Assembly (NCBI GenBank): GCA_964561215.1
Contig: CAZLOS010000002.1
Span: 77,249 to 141,248 of the forward strand
Source: JAJFUV01 sp964561215
GTDB taxonomy: Bacteria; Acidobacteriota; Terriglobia; Bryobacterales; Bryobacteraceae
DNA length: 64,000 nucleotides
Direction of reading: 5' to 3'
A model generated the notes under the pieces. It was not told where the DNA came from. It saw only the letters and a list, made by a program, of their open reading frames with translations, and did not search any database. Shown one piece after another: positions 51,321-59,416 of the stretch. Each line of letters opens with the position of its first letter. Positions within the stretch are counted from its first letter, which is position 1. The position numbers were made by a program, and so were the translations under genes.

Positions 51321-52939
51321 ATGTTCTTGCTGCGATTGCTCTCTATCGGCGCCCTCTGCTCCACGCTGCTCCATGCCGCACTCACCGGCATGCGCATCGA
51401 CCGCCGCGAAGCCGTCCTCGGCGGCAAGCCGTTCGGCAAAACGGGAGCGTACGAGCGCATTGTCGGAAAAGCCTTTTTAGCGGTGGATCCTTCGAATCCG
51501 TCGAACCGCATCATCGCCGACATCGCGCTCGCGCCGCGCAACGCGAAGGGACTGGTCGAATTCTCGGCGGACCTTTACATCCTGGTGCCGCGCGACCCCA
51601 AGGCAGCGAACGGCACCGTCCTGTTCGAAGTGTGCAATCGTGGCAACAAGCTGCTGCTCCCCACTTTCAACCGCGCCCGATCCTCGCGCGAGCCGGCTTC
51701 GAGCCGGGCAGGATCTACGAGGTGGTCTGCCGGAGCCAGGACCCGGCGTTGGTGGGACTGGGACCGGCCGCCGTGCGCGATTTGATCTCGTTCCTCAAGT
51801 ACGGCGGCGCGAGCGACGCACTGGCGGACAAGCGTCCTCACCTCAAGCGCGCCATCGGCTTCGGTACATCCCAGAGCGGGAGATTCCTGCGCGCCTTCCT
51901 CCATTACGGCTTCAACGCCGACGAGAAGCAACGGAAGGTTTTCGACGGCGTGTGGGCCAACGTGGCCGGAGGCGGGCGCGGCAGCTTCAACCACCGCTTC
52001 GCGCAGGCCTCGCGCGACGGGCTTCCCTTCATGAACTCCTTCTTCCCCACCGACGTGTATCCCTTTTCCGACGCCGCGGTCGAAGATACTTTGACGCATC
52101 GAAGGGAAGGTCTGCTCGACGCCGCCGTGAAAGCCGGCGTGGTCCCGAAGATCTTTTACACCAACGGCTCTTACGAGTACTGGGGCCGGGTGGCGGCGCT
52201 CATCCATTCGAACGCCGACGGCACGCGCGACATTCCGCCCGCGCCGAACACGCGCATTTATTTCCTCACCGGAACGCAGCACGGCCCCGGCTCATTCCCG
52301 CCGCCGCGCAACTCCACCCGCTACCCGGCGAATCCGAACGATTTCCGCCCCGTCATGCGCGCGCTCATGCTGGCCATGGACGGCTGGCTTCGCGACGCGG
52401 TCCCGCCGCCGGCGTCGCGCTTCCCGCTGATCGCCAAAGGTGAGCTGGTGCCGCTCGACAAAGTCAGGTTCCCGGCGCTGGCGCAGGTCAAGCTCCCCGA
52501 GCGTCCTCTGATGGCGTACCGGCGGCTGACTCCTTTCGGCGTGGAACCTCCGCGCCTAGGGCAGCCGTTCGCCCTCATGCTGCCCCAGGTGGACGCGGAC
52601 GGCAACGAGGTCGCGGGCGTGCGGATGCCGGAAATCGCGGTGCCGCTGGCCACTTACACGGGCTGGAACTTCCGCGATGCCGCCATCGGAGCGCCCGAAG
52701 AGATGGCGGACATGATCGGCTCCTGGTTCCCGCTGGAGCGCACGAAAACCGAGCGCGAACGGATCGGAGATCCGCGCCCCTCCGTCGCCGAGCGCTACAA
52801 GGACAAGAACGACTACCTGGCGCGAGTGCGCGCCGAAGCCAACCGCCTGGTTGGAGACCGCCTGCTCCTAGCGAGCGATGTCGACGGAATCGTGGAACAC
52901 TGCGGCCGCATCTGGGACTACGTCACCGCTGCCCGCTGA
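51321..52939 (+). pseudogene. exported alpha/beta-hydrolase-domain protein with internal deletion and frameshift
   Basis: The first piece (from ATG 51321) has a signal peptide (MFLLRLLSIGALCSTLLHAA) and the family start FGKTGAYERIVGKAFLAVDP through FEVCNRGNKLLLPTFNRA. About 51680 the coding shifts to another frame and continues AGFEPGRIYEVVCRSQDPAL, AIGFGTSQSGRFLRAF (nucleophile Ser in G-x-S-x-S-G) and IWDYVTAAR at the end. In related proteins roughly 140 residues separate these two pieces, so a non-multiple-of-three deletion is the simplest reading. Residues after the join could still be translated from an internal start, but the N-terminal sheet would be lost. Confidence 0.78.
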
Positions 52940-52994
52940 ATCGAACAGACCTCCAACCCAACCTTCCCCGTGGAGCAGGTCGCCAGACCCACAA

Positions 52995-53014
52995 CGCCGG
53001 CAGTCCTGTCGGCG
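52995..53014. repeat. short hairpin sharing the CCGGCAGTC core
   Basis: The arms CGCCGGCA and TGTCGGCG pair over 8 bases (one G-T) around GTCC. The preceding 25 bases begin CGTGGAGC, like the REP-like palindromes, but have drifted. Located 55 bases after the hydrolase pseudogene. Confidence 0.45.
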
Positions 53015-53078
53015 CCATCTCTCTTTTCGGCAATGGCAGAAGCCACCAGCCCCCGAACTCCTCACCCGAACTTACGTC

Positions 53079-53342
53079 TCACGCGGCGCGGAGGGCGCGG
53101 ATAACTGCCTGCGGATCACGCTGAATGACGGCCAGGTAGGCGCGGATGGGGATCTCCGGACGCCGGCGGCCCTGCTCCCAGTCCTGCACTGAGCGCACGT
53201 TGAAGCCAAACAGGGCGGCGAAGTCCGATTGTGATAGTCCGAGTTCTTCACGCAATGCCCTCACGTCTGTTTCGGGCGGGACATGGTAGACGGTCTCGCT
53301 CAGCTGAATCTCACCCCGCAGATGGGCCCGCAGTTCTTTCAT
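53079..53342 (-). CDS. HigA-type antitoxin, helix-turn-helix
   Basis: An 87-residue protein with an XRE-type helix-turn-helix: LREELGLSQSDFAALFGFNVRSVQDWEQG (residues about 38-66), followed by RRRPEIPIRAYLAVIQRDP. It would neutralise the adjacent RelE/HigB-like toxin and repress the pair. ATG 53342 lies 49 bases after the toxin stop; the frame is open further upstream without a better start. Toxin gene first, antitoxin second is the HigBA order, the reverse of most type II systems. Confidence 0.78.
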   Translation of the reverse strand: MKELRAHLRGEIQLSETVYHVPPETDVRALREELGLSQSDFAALFGFNVRSVQDWEQGRRRPEIPIRAYLAVIQRDPQAVIRALRAA

Positions 53343-53391
53343 GGAATCGAGCAGGCGCGCCCCGAGCGAGGCTTCGGTCCGGCGCCAGGTC

Positions 53392-53724
53392 CTAACCGCC
53401 GAACTCTTGCTGGATTTCCGAGGCGATTTTCTGAAGCTGGTTTCTTTCCGCATGGGTCAGGTTCTCCTTCTCGTTCTTTGCGTACAGATCCGCGAGGAAG
53501 ATCAAGTCCGGGCGGACCATGAAATAGTAGATCACTCGCACGCCACCGCTCTTCCCGCTGCGGTCTCGCCGCCACCGCGCCTTGCGAAACCCGCCCGTGC
53601 CGGGGACAAGCGGATGGCGCTTGGGCTCCGCTGCGATGGCTTCCTCCAGCTCCTGCTGGACCGAAGGCCGCAACAGCTTGGCGGCGTCCCGTTCGTAGCG
53701 GCTGCTTCGGATGACGCGACGCAC
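53392..53724 (-). CDS. RelE/HigB-family toxin
   Basis: A 110-residue basic protein with the RelE/ParE-like pattern: RSSRYERDAAKLL at the start, GTGGFRKARWRRDRSGKSGGVR on the central strands, and VIYYFMVRPDLIFLADLYAK. The C-terminal helix is rich in Lys and Glu. Members cleave mRNA on the ribosome. Its stop precedes the antitoxin start by 49 bases on the same strand, so the two are likely cotranscribed. It lies between a pseudogene and a transposase remnant, a place typical for such modules. Confidence 0.8.
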   Translation of the reverse strand: MRRVIRSSRYERDAAKLLRPSVQQELEEAIAAEPKRHPLVPGTGGFRKARWRRDRSGKSGGVRVIYYFMVRPDLIFLADLYAKNEKENLTHAERNQLQKIASEIQQEFGG

Positions 53725-53823
53725 AGACCCATTATACGGCTATGCCGTATGGAGCGCCAGGAGAGCCGGGCGGTAGTCAATTCGCCGGTTTTGTGAGAGG
53801 TCCGCAGCCCCACCTGGGAAGCG

Positions 53824-53930
53824 ACGCGGTGCGGCAGGCCGCTGGACAGCAACGAGTTCATCGAGAGGCTGAGCTGGACGGATGGCCGGGGACTGAGACC
53901 TCAGCTCCCGGGCCGTTCCCGCAAGCAGCC
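53824..53930 (+). pseudogene. C-terminal remnant of a second REP-associated tyrosine transposase
   Basis: Read on the plus strand, codons from 53833 give GRPLDSNEFIERL, then GRGLRPQLPGRSRKQ. This is the pattern of the extreme C-terminus of REP-associated Y1 transposases (T-G-R-P-L-G-S-x-x-F-I/V-x-x-L-E, then G-R-x-L-x-P, then G-R-P-R-K). No catalytic part is found upstream before the toxin gene. It is a fragment in the 268-base gap between the toxin and the zinc-ribbon gene. Identification is by remembered family pattern. Confidence 0.5.
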
Positions 53931-53992
53931 ACAAACCAGCACGGCCCCATGCAAACGGGGTAGATGGTTACTGTTCTCGGCTTTCAGGTTTC

Positions 53993-54193
53993 TCAATCCT
54001 CAAGGACATACAGGGGAGTTTTGGAATGCAGAGCGGTTCGTAGGCATTCCGCATGACAGAAGAACTGCTGCGTTTGTTGCTCGGACTCTTCACCATCAAA
54101 ATTCGTCACGAACAGCAAAGTGCCGGGGTCCAAACCGGTCTTCTCAATGCCCTTGGCGCAAAAACAACATTGAAATCCTTCGATCATCGCCAT
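53993..54193 (-). CDS. small zinc-ribbon-like protein
   Basis: A 66-residue cytoplasmic protein. The pairs C-C-F-C near residue 9 and F-F-C-H-A-E-C near residue 45 (metal ligands probably C-x-x-C and C-x-x-x-C or H/C) suggest a single zinc site. The conserved middle is LDPGTLLFVTNFDG, followed by a Gln-rich stretch, and the end is TPLYVLED. I have the impression that similar small proteins are scattered through many bacteria, but no function is known to me. The start is ATG with no strong ribosome-binding site. Isolated gene. Confidence 0.65.
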   Translation of the reverse strand: MAMIEGFQCCFCAKGIEKTGLDPGTLLFVTNFDGEESEQQTQQFFCHAECLRTALHSKTPLYVLED

Positions 54194-54255
54194 AGCCTAT
54201 CGCATTTCGAGAAACCGCAGATCGCTCCGGCGTCCATCTAAAGCGGAGGAAGCAA

Positions 54256-54278
54256 GACCGGCAGTCAAACGGCCGGTC
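54256..54278. terminator. perfect 7-base hairpin, possible terminator or REP-like unit
   Basis: GACCGGC and GCCGGTC pair perfectly around a 9-base loop, about 30 bases past the permease stop. On the plus strand ATTTT follows; on the minus strand, where it would end the efflux operon, a T-rich run is weak. It includes CCGGCAGTC, the core shared with 44611-44641 and 52995-53014, so it may instead belong to the dispersed repeat family. Confidence 0.4.
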
Positions 54279-54308
54279 ATTTTGCGCAGCAACCATGAGA
54301 CTCCCCCG

Positions 54309-55598
54309 CTACTCGTACCGCAAAGCGTCGATCGGGTCGATCTGCGCCGCTTTGACCGCCGGATAAATCCCGAACACGATGCCGACCGCCGCGGACACGC
54401 CGAAGGCCACCAGCACCGATCCCACGGTCACGATGGTCTGCCACTCCGCCGCTTGCGCGATGACCCAGGACAGGAACAACCCGAATCCGATGCCCAGCGT
54501 TCCTCCCGCCACCGAAATGACCGAAGACTCGGTGAGGAACTGCCGGACAATGTCGCGCCGCCGTGCGCCGATGGCGCGCCGAATCCCGATCTCGCGGGTC
54601 CGCTCCATCACCGTGGCCAGCACGATGTTCATGATCCCGATGCCGCCTACCAGCAGGGAGATGGCCGCGATGGCCACCATCACGTAAGTGAAGATGGTCT
54701 GGGTCCGCTTCTGCTGGGCCAGCAGCGCGGCAGGGATCGTGACGGTGAAGTCCTCGGCGTTGTGGTGCGTGGAATTCAGGATGGCTGTGACCACCTTGGC
54801 CGCCACCACGCTATCGACGCCTGGCTTCAGCCGCAAGTCCACGCCGTCCAACTCGTCCTTGAGAAAACTGCTGCTGTCCCAGAAACGGTAGCGGAACGTG
54901 TTCACCGGGATGAAGATCGAATTGTTCCGGTCGATATTCCTTCCCCCGCCGCTGCCCGCGTCGCCAGCCTGCTCGGCCAGTACACCGACCACCTGCAGCC
55001 ACGTATCGTTCACCTTGATGTGTTTACCGGCCGCGGCGTCGTAACCGAGCAGGTTGATCTTCGCCGTTATGCCGAGCACGCAAACCGCGGAAGCCGCCTC
55101 GTCGTCTCCGGCACTGAGGAAGCGGCCCTCGTTGACCCGCAGGTTGTGGATCGCCTCATAGGACGCGCGCACGCCGAACAAGCCCGGGATCGTGCCCGCC
55201 GGCTTCGGCAGTATGCGAGCGGGATGCAGGTAGCGGCGCGGTGATGCTACATCCAGTCCCTCGACGTTCGCTTCCAGAACGCGGACGTCCCGCTCGGTCA
55301 GCCCCGGCGAAATGCGCCGCCGTTGCTGGCGTTCCTCGGGACTCATCATGGGCCGCGAGTCCACCAGAATGTTCCGCACGCCCAACCGCTCGATGAACTG
55401 AAGCGACTGCTCGCGCGCGCCCGCGCCGATGGAGAGCATGGCGATCACCGAGCCGACGCCGAACACGATGCCCAGCGCCGTAAGCAGGGTCCGCGTTTTC
55501 TGCGCGCGCAGGTTGCCGAACGCCTCGCCCAGGTCGCTGAAGAGGCCGCGCGTCGCGCGTCCCACGGGGCGGGGAAGACCGGGTGCTGCCGCGCTCAT
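54309..55598 (-). CDS. MacB-type ABC transporter permease (no ATPase domain)
   Basis: A 429-residue inner-membrane protein. One N-terminal membrane helix (RTLLTALGIVFGVGSVIAML) precedes a large periplasmic domain (about 65-300). Three C-terminal helices follow, with the family motif ERTREIGIRRAIGARRRDIV between the first two. This is the FtsX/MacB permease layout. The ATPase domain that MacB carries is absent and no ATPase gene is adjacent. Last gene of the minus-strand unit, overlapping the preceding adaptor by 4 bases. It should act with the three adaptors and an outer-membrane TolC-like protein coded elsewhere. Confidence 0.9.
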   Translation of the reverse strand: MSAAAPGLPRPVGRATRGLFSDLGEAFGNLRAQKTRTLLTALGIVFGVGSVIAMLSIGAGAREQSLQFIERLGVRNILVDSRPMMSPEERQQRRRISPGLTERDVRVLEANVEGLDVASPRRYLHPARILPKPAGTIPGLFGVRASYEAIHNLRVNEGRFLSAGDDEAASAVCVLGITAKINLLGYDAAAGKHIKVNDTWLQVVGVLAEQAGDAGSGGGRNIDRNNSIFIPVNTFRYRFWDSSSFLKDELDGVDLRLKPGVDSVVAAKVVTAILNSTHHNAEDFTVTIPAALLAQQKRTQTIFTYVMVAIAAISLLVGGIGIMNIVLATVMERTREIGIRRAIGARRRDIVRQFLTESSVISVAGGTLGIGFGLFLSWVIAQAAEWQTIVTVGSVLVAFGVSAAVGIVFGIYPAVKAAQIDPIDALRYE

Positions 55599-56884
55599 TT
55601 GGCCACCGCCTTGGCTGCGTTGCCCGTTCCGGCGGACTTGCTGTCCGCCTTCTGGTCCGGACTGGCGAGAGCCACCTGTTCACCCTCGTTCAGGCCGGTC
55701 ACAACCACCTGGCCCTCTCCTCTGCGGACGAGCTGGACATCCTTGGCGGAGAAGCCCTTGTCTTTCTTCACGTATGCAAAGGTGCGCCCGTCCCGCTCGA
55801 ACAGCGCGGGCGCGGGCAGCCACAACACGCCTTTCAGCGTTTCCATTGAGATCACGATGCGCGCGCTCATGCCGGGCCTGAGTTCGGCCACGGGATCCTC
55901 CACCGTCGCTTTGCAGGCGAAGCGGCGCTCCCAGGGCGGCCCGGTAGTGCCCCCAACGTCCTTGACCTTGCCGTGGAACTCGCGGCCCGGCATGGAGACT
56001 AGCTGGAGGCAAACCGGCTGTCCGACGGAGAGGTGCCCGCGGTCCTGCTCGGCGATCTGGGCCGTTACCTCCCAGTTCGCCAGGTCCGGGATCTGGGCCA
56101 CCGCCATTCCGGGACGAATCTGGTCGCCCACCTGGAACAGCGGCAGAGTCATGCCGGAATAATAGAAGTTGGTGTTGCTGTTCCGCTCTACGTTAACGTA
56201 GCCATCGGCCGGGGCCTTCAACGTCATCATGTCGATGTTGCGGCGCGCCGTGTCGGCCAGCATTTTGGCTTTGCGCCGTGCCGCCTCCTGAATGGCGATC
56301 GAAGCCTTGGCGGCGGCTTTGCTCTGTGGATAGTCGCGCTCCAGCTTGGCCAGCCGCTCGTGGGCTCCCTCCAGGGCCAGATTGTTCTGACGGGCGCTCA
56401 ACAGCGCAATCAGCGGATTGCGCCGGACCTCCAACTCGGCTTGCTTCAGTTCGCCGCGCGCCCGGAGTAATTCGTAGTTCAAATCCTCTTCTTTGGCCAG
56501 CGCTTCATTCTGGGCCTGGATTACCTGTTGTTCGGCTTCGGCCAGGTCGGCCTCGGCTTCCCGCAGTTTGTATGCCTCTTCCGTGGTGTCGAACCGGGCC
56601 ACGATCTCGCCCGCCTTCACCGGTTCGCCGGACTTGCGCAGTTCCGTGAGGATCATCTGGGAACTGCCCACCATGGGCGCGGTGAGCATCCTCGAGTTGC
56701 CGCCCTGCAGATTGCCGTAGGCCGTGACGGTGAACGTCACGTCGCCCCTTTTGACGTGGGTGGTGGGAATCGGCGCAGGCTGCGTCGCGGCGAATCTCTC
56801 ATAGAGGCGGGGCACATAGCGCGCGCCCGAAGCGACCAGTATCGCGGCCGCCAGAAGAAAGACCGCTTTCACGGCGCGCGTCAT
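55595..56884 (-). CDS. HlyD/MacA-type periplasmic adaptor, third of the operon
   Basis: A 429-residue membrane-fusion protein anchored by an N-terminal helix (VKAVFLLAAAILVASG). A lipoyl-like half (VTAYGNLQGGNSRMLTAP), a long coiled-coil hairpin (about 105-215), the second lipoyl half (LKAPADGYVNVERNSNTN) and beta-barrel domains follow. LRPGMSARIVISMETLKGVL and KGFSAKDVQLVRRGEGQVVV mark the C-terminal part. It bridges permease and outer-membrane channel. It overlaps the genes on both sides by 4 bases. Confidence 0.88.
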   Translation of the reverse strand: MTRAVKAVFLLAAAILVASGARYVPRLYERFAATQPAPIPTTHVKRGDVTFTVTAYGNLQGGNSRMLTAPMVGSSQMILTELRKSGEPVKAGEIVARFDTTEEAYKLREAEADLAEAEQQVIQAQNEALAKEEDLNYELLRARGELKQAELEVRRNPLIALLSARQNNLALEGAHERLAKLERDYPQSKAAAKASIAIQEAARRKAKMLADTARRNIDMMTLKAPADGYVNVERNSNTNFYYSGMTLPLFQVGDQIRPGMAVAQIPDLANWEVTAQIAEQDRGHLSVGQPVCLQLVSMPGREFHGKVKDVGGTTGPPWERRFACKATVEDPVAELRPGMSARIVISMETLKGVLWLPAPALFERDGRTFAYVKKDKGFSAKDVQLVRRGEGQVVVTGLNEGEQVALASPDQKADSKSAGTGNAAKAVAK

Positions 56885-58194
56885 TTTGTCCGCACCTCGA
56901 ATGAACTGCCCGTCTTGCCTCGCTTCTTTTCCGTGTCCGCAAGTTCTTCGACCAGCGCCACCTGCGTCCCCTCCCCAATGCCGCGCACGGCGACTTCATC
57001 GGGATTCCGTGCCACCACCTCAACCTTCACCGGCTTCAGGCCCTCTTTCCCCGGGATGAGGACCACAGGCCTGCCGCCGCGGGCAAACACGGCCTTCGCC
57101 GGTACGCTGATGGCGTTCGGGATGCGATCCACGATGACGTCCAACCGCCCGTTCATTCCCGGCCGCAGGCGGCTATCCGGTTGGCCGAGTGACGCGAAGG
57201 CCCGGAAGTTTCGCGACGGGGGCCACTCGAAGGTTTGCTCCGTCAGTGCGGAAATCCCCTCCAGCTTTCCCATGAAGGTCTTTTCCGGGAACGGGTCGAG
57301 CACGGCTCTTACGTCCTGCCCGACCTTTATCCGGCCGCGGTCGATCTCCTCGGTCTTGCCCTTGAACCGCAGGCTGTCCAACTCGGGGATCTCGGCGATG
57401 GCGCTGCCCGGCCAGACGTTATCGCCCGTGGTAAACGGCTTGGCGTTCATCCAGCCCTGGCTGTAATTCATCTGGAAATTGACCACCCCTGTTGCGGGGG
57501 AGCTCAGCTCCATCTGCGAAATCCGGTAACGCGTGACATCGACTTCGCTCTTGGCCTTGTCGCGCTGTGTAACCAGGGAGGCGATTTTCGACTTGCTTGA
57601 AACGGCATTCAAATCCGCCGCGGCTTGCTGGACCTTGAGCTTCTGTTCCACGAGGCTGAGGTCGATCCGGTTCTCCTCGCCCTGAATCGCGCTCACGATC
57701 TCTTTTTTCGACGCCTCCAGCTTGGCCTTCTCAACCGATAGCCGCAAGGAAGCCAGTTCCAGCTTGTCCTGCTCCGCGGTGATGCGGGCTTGCGCGATAG
57801 CCTGGTCGAGCGACGCCTGCGCTTGTTCGAAGGCGGCTTCCTTTTCCCGCAACTGGCGCTTCGCTCCGCTCGCATCGAAACGAACCACCGGATCGCCTTG
57901 CTTCACTGCGGTGCCCTGGGGCGCCAGCCAGACAATCTGCAAGTTGGGGACGTTCAGCGGCGCGGTAATCTGCGTGGATCGGCTGGCCACCAGGTCTCCC
58001 CGGCAGGAGACAATGACCAGGAACTCGCCCTTGCGCGCCGTCGCCACGGGCAGGTTGCTGGGGAGAGTCGCCGCGCCGGGGCGCAGCATGGTCAGGGCCA
58101 CCGCGGCCGCACCGCCCAGACTCAGTAGCGCGCCCAGCCAAAGAGCAATCTCCCGGCGCCACCGGCGCAGGATTCCAGGCACTGGCATTTTCAT
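56881..58194 (-). CDS. HlyD-type periplasmic adaptor, second of the operon
   Basis: A 437-residue membrane-fusion protein. N-terminal anchor (IALWLGALLSLGGAAAVAL), lipoyl half (IVSCRGDLVASRSTQITAPL), coiled-coil hairpin (about 115-215), second lipoyl half (ELSSPATGVVNFQMNYSQGW) and barrel domains with SRLRPGMNGRLDVIVDRIP. It is clearly diverged from its two neighbours, so the three are not simple recent duplicates. Four-base overlaps with both neighbours indicate strict cotranslation. Confidence 0.87.
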   Translation of the reverse strand: MKMPVPGILRRWRREIALWLGALLSLGGAAAVALTMLRPGAATLPSNLPVATARKGEFLVIVSCRGDLVASRSTQITAPLNVPNLQIVWLAPQGTAVKQGDPVVRFDASGAKRQLREKEAAFEQAQASLDQAIAQARITAEQDKLELASLRLSVEKAKLEASKKEIVSAIQGEENRIDLSLVEQKLKVQQAAADLNAVSSKSKIASLVTQRDKAKSEVDVTRYRISQMELSSPATGVVNFQMNYSQGWMNAKPFTTGDNVWPGSAIAEIPELDSLRFKGKTEEIDRGRIKVGQDVRAVLDPFPEKTFMGKLEGISALTEQTFEWPPSRNFRAFASLGQPDSRLRPGMNGRLDVIVDRIPNAISVPAKAVFARGGRPVVLIPGKEGLKPVKVEVVARNPDEVAVRGIGEGTQVALVEELADTEKKRGKTGSSFEVRTK

Positions 58195-59303
58195 GGATTC
58201 GCTCCGGCGGCGGGTGCCGCGGCAGGTGCGGCCGGCGCGGAGGGTCGAGTGTCGATTTCAATCGCCGCCGAAAGATCGGGCAACAGGAGGGGGCTCTGCT
58301 GAACGATGCGAAATGCCGCGTTGAAGGTCCTGACCTGCGAGTCCATCCCTGCGGTTGCCACGGGATTTGCGGAATCGAGTATGGCTTCAAAGACCGCTCC
58401 TGGGTAAGCGTCCAGGTAAAGCCTGGCGCTTGGCGACTTCCACAGCGAGGCTATGTCGGGCTCATTCACGCTGGCCTTAACGATCATCCGTGCCGGATTG
58501 AAGATCCGCACCAGCGGCATTCCCGGCCACATCTGGTCGCCCACCTGGGCCGGTCCCATCGAACCGCTCCGCCATGTGTTCTCCAGAACCACCATCCCGT
58601 CGAGTGGCGCCCGGACCTGCAACCGTTCGAGGTTGCTCTGGATTCTTTCGAGTGACACCTGCTGGCGCTGCCGCTTCAATTCCAGGATCTTTACCGCTGC
58701 CGCCTCCGCCCGGCGCCTGCATTCGTCTGATTTCCTTAGGCTTGCCAGCCGGACCCGGGCGTTTTCGGCCTTGGCTTCGTTCTTCAGGCGGTCGATCTCG
58801 CTCAGGACCGGGCCCTTCCGAAGTTGGAGCTGGGCCTTTTCCAGATCCGCCTCGGCCTCCCGCAGTTGCGCCACTCGTTTGGCGGCATCGCTGTTTACCT
58901 GGGCTTTCTTCTCCTCCCACTGGTGGGAGAGGTCGTCCACCTTGGCCTTGGTATCCCTTTCCTCATCCAGGATGGTGGTCCGGTCGAACTCCGCCAGCAT
59001 CTCTCCTTTGCTGACCATGCTGCCGTTGGGGATCAACCGCGTCAGCGTCATGCGGTTGCCTGTCCCGCTGATCTGCGGGACCCGAATCGATTGCGACTCG
59101 AGTGCTTGGATCAGGCCCGTAGTACGTACTGTCTTACGTTCGGGGGAAGGTTGGACGGCAACACGATCGGGCTGTCCTGTCGCGGCGGTTCGTGCCGGCG
59201 GACGGGAGCACGCCGGCTGAAGCAGACACAGGAGTACGCCCCCCCCTACTCCAGCCCATCTTCGAGTCTCCCAAAGCCGCGCACAGCCCGAGTGTCTGGG
59301 CAC
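58191..59303 (-). CDS. HlyD-type adaptor, first of the operon, probable lipoprotein or anchored form
   Basis: A 370-residue adaptor. The N-terminus from GTG 59303 has a basic segment, then GVGGGVLLCLLQPACS, which could be a lipobox of poor fit or a plain export signal. The lipoyl halves (VPQISGTGNRMTLTRLIPNG and VRAPLDGMVVLENTWRSG) flank a coiled-coil hairpin at about 110-195. The barrel part ends with LLPDLSAAIEIDTRPSAP and an Ala/Pro-rich tail. It lacks the last C-terminal domain that the other two have. The start is chosen by GGAGG 7 bases upstream; a much longer open frame continues upstream but is not protein-like. First gene of the four-gene unit. Confidence 0.8.
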   Translation of the reverse strand: MPRHSGCARLWETRRWAGVGGGVLLCLLQPACSRPPARTAATGQPDRVAVQPSPERKTVRTTGLIQALESQSIRVPQISGTGNRMTLTRLIPNGSMVSKGEMLAEFDRTTILDEERDTKAKVDDLSHQWEEKKAQVNSDAAKRVAQLREAEADLEKAQLQLRKGPVLSEIDRLKNEAKAENARVRLASLRKSDECRRRAEAAAVKILELKRQRQQVSLERIQSNLERLQVRAPLDGMVVLENTWRSGSMGPAQVGDQMWPGMPLVRIFNPARMIVKASVNEPDIASLWKSPSARLYLDAYPGAVFEAILDSANPVATAGMDSQVRTFNAAFRIVQQSPLLLPDLSAAIEIDTRPSAPAAPAAAPAAGANP

Positions 59304-59310
59304 TCCGCTT

Positions 59311-59316
59311 CCTCCC
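59311..59316 (-). promoter_or_regulatory. ribosome-binding site deciding the GTG start of the first adaptor
   Basis: GGGAGG on the minus strand, 7 bases before GTG 59303. It supports this start over those further upstream in the same open frame. Confidence 0.55.
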
Positions 59317-59416
59317 GTCAAGTGTAGACGCCGCAAAGGGTGTTTCTGTTTGAGGAATTTGTGTCTTTTTTTACAAAATTGGACGCAAGAGTTGGCTCCA
59401 GGCTCTGCCTGCGAAG

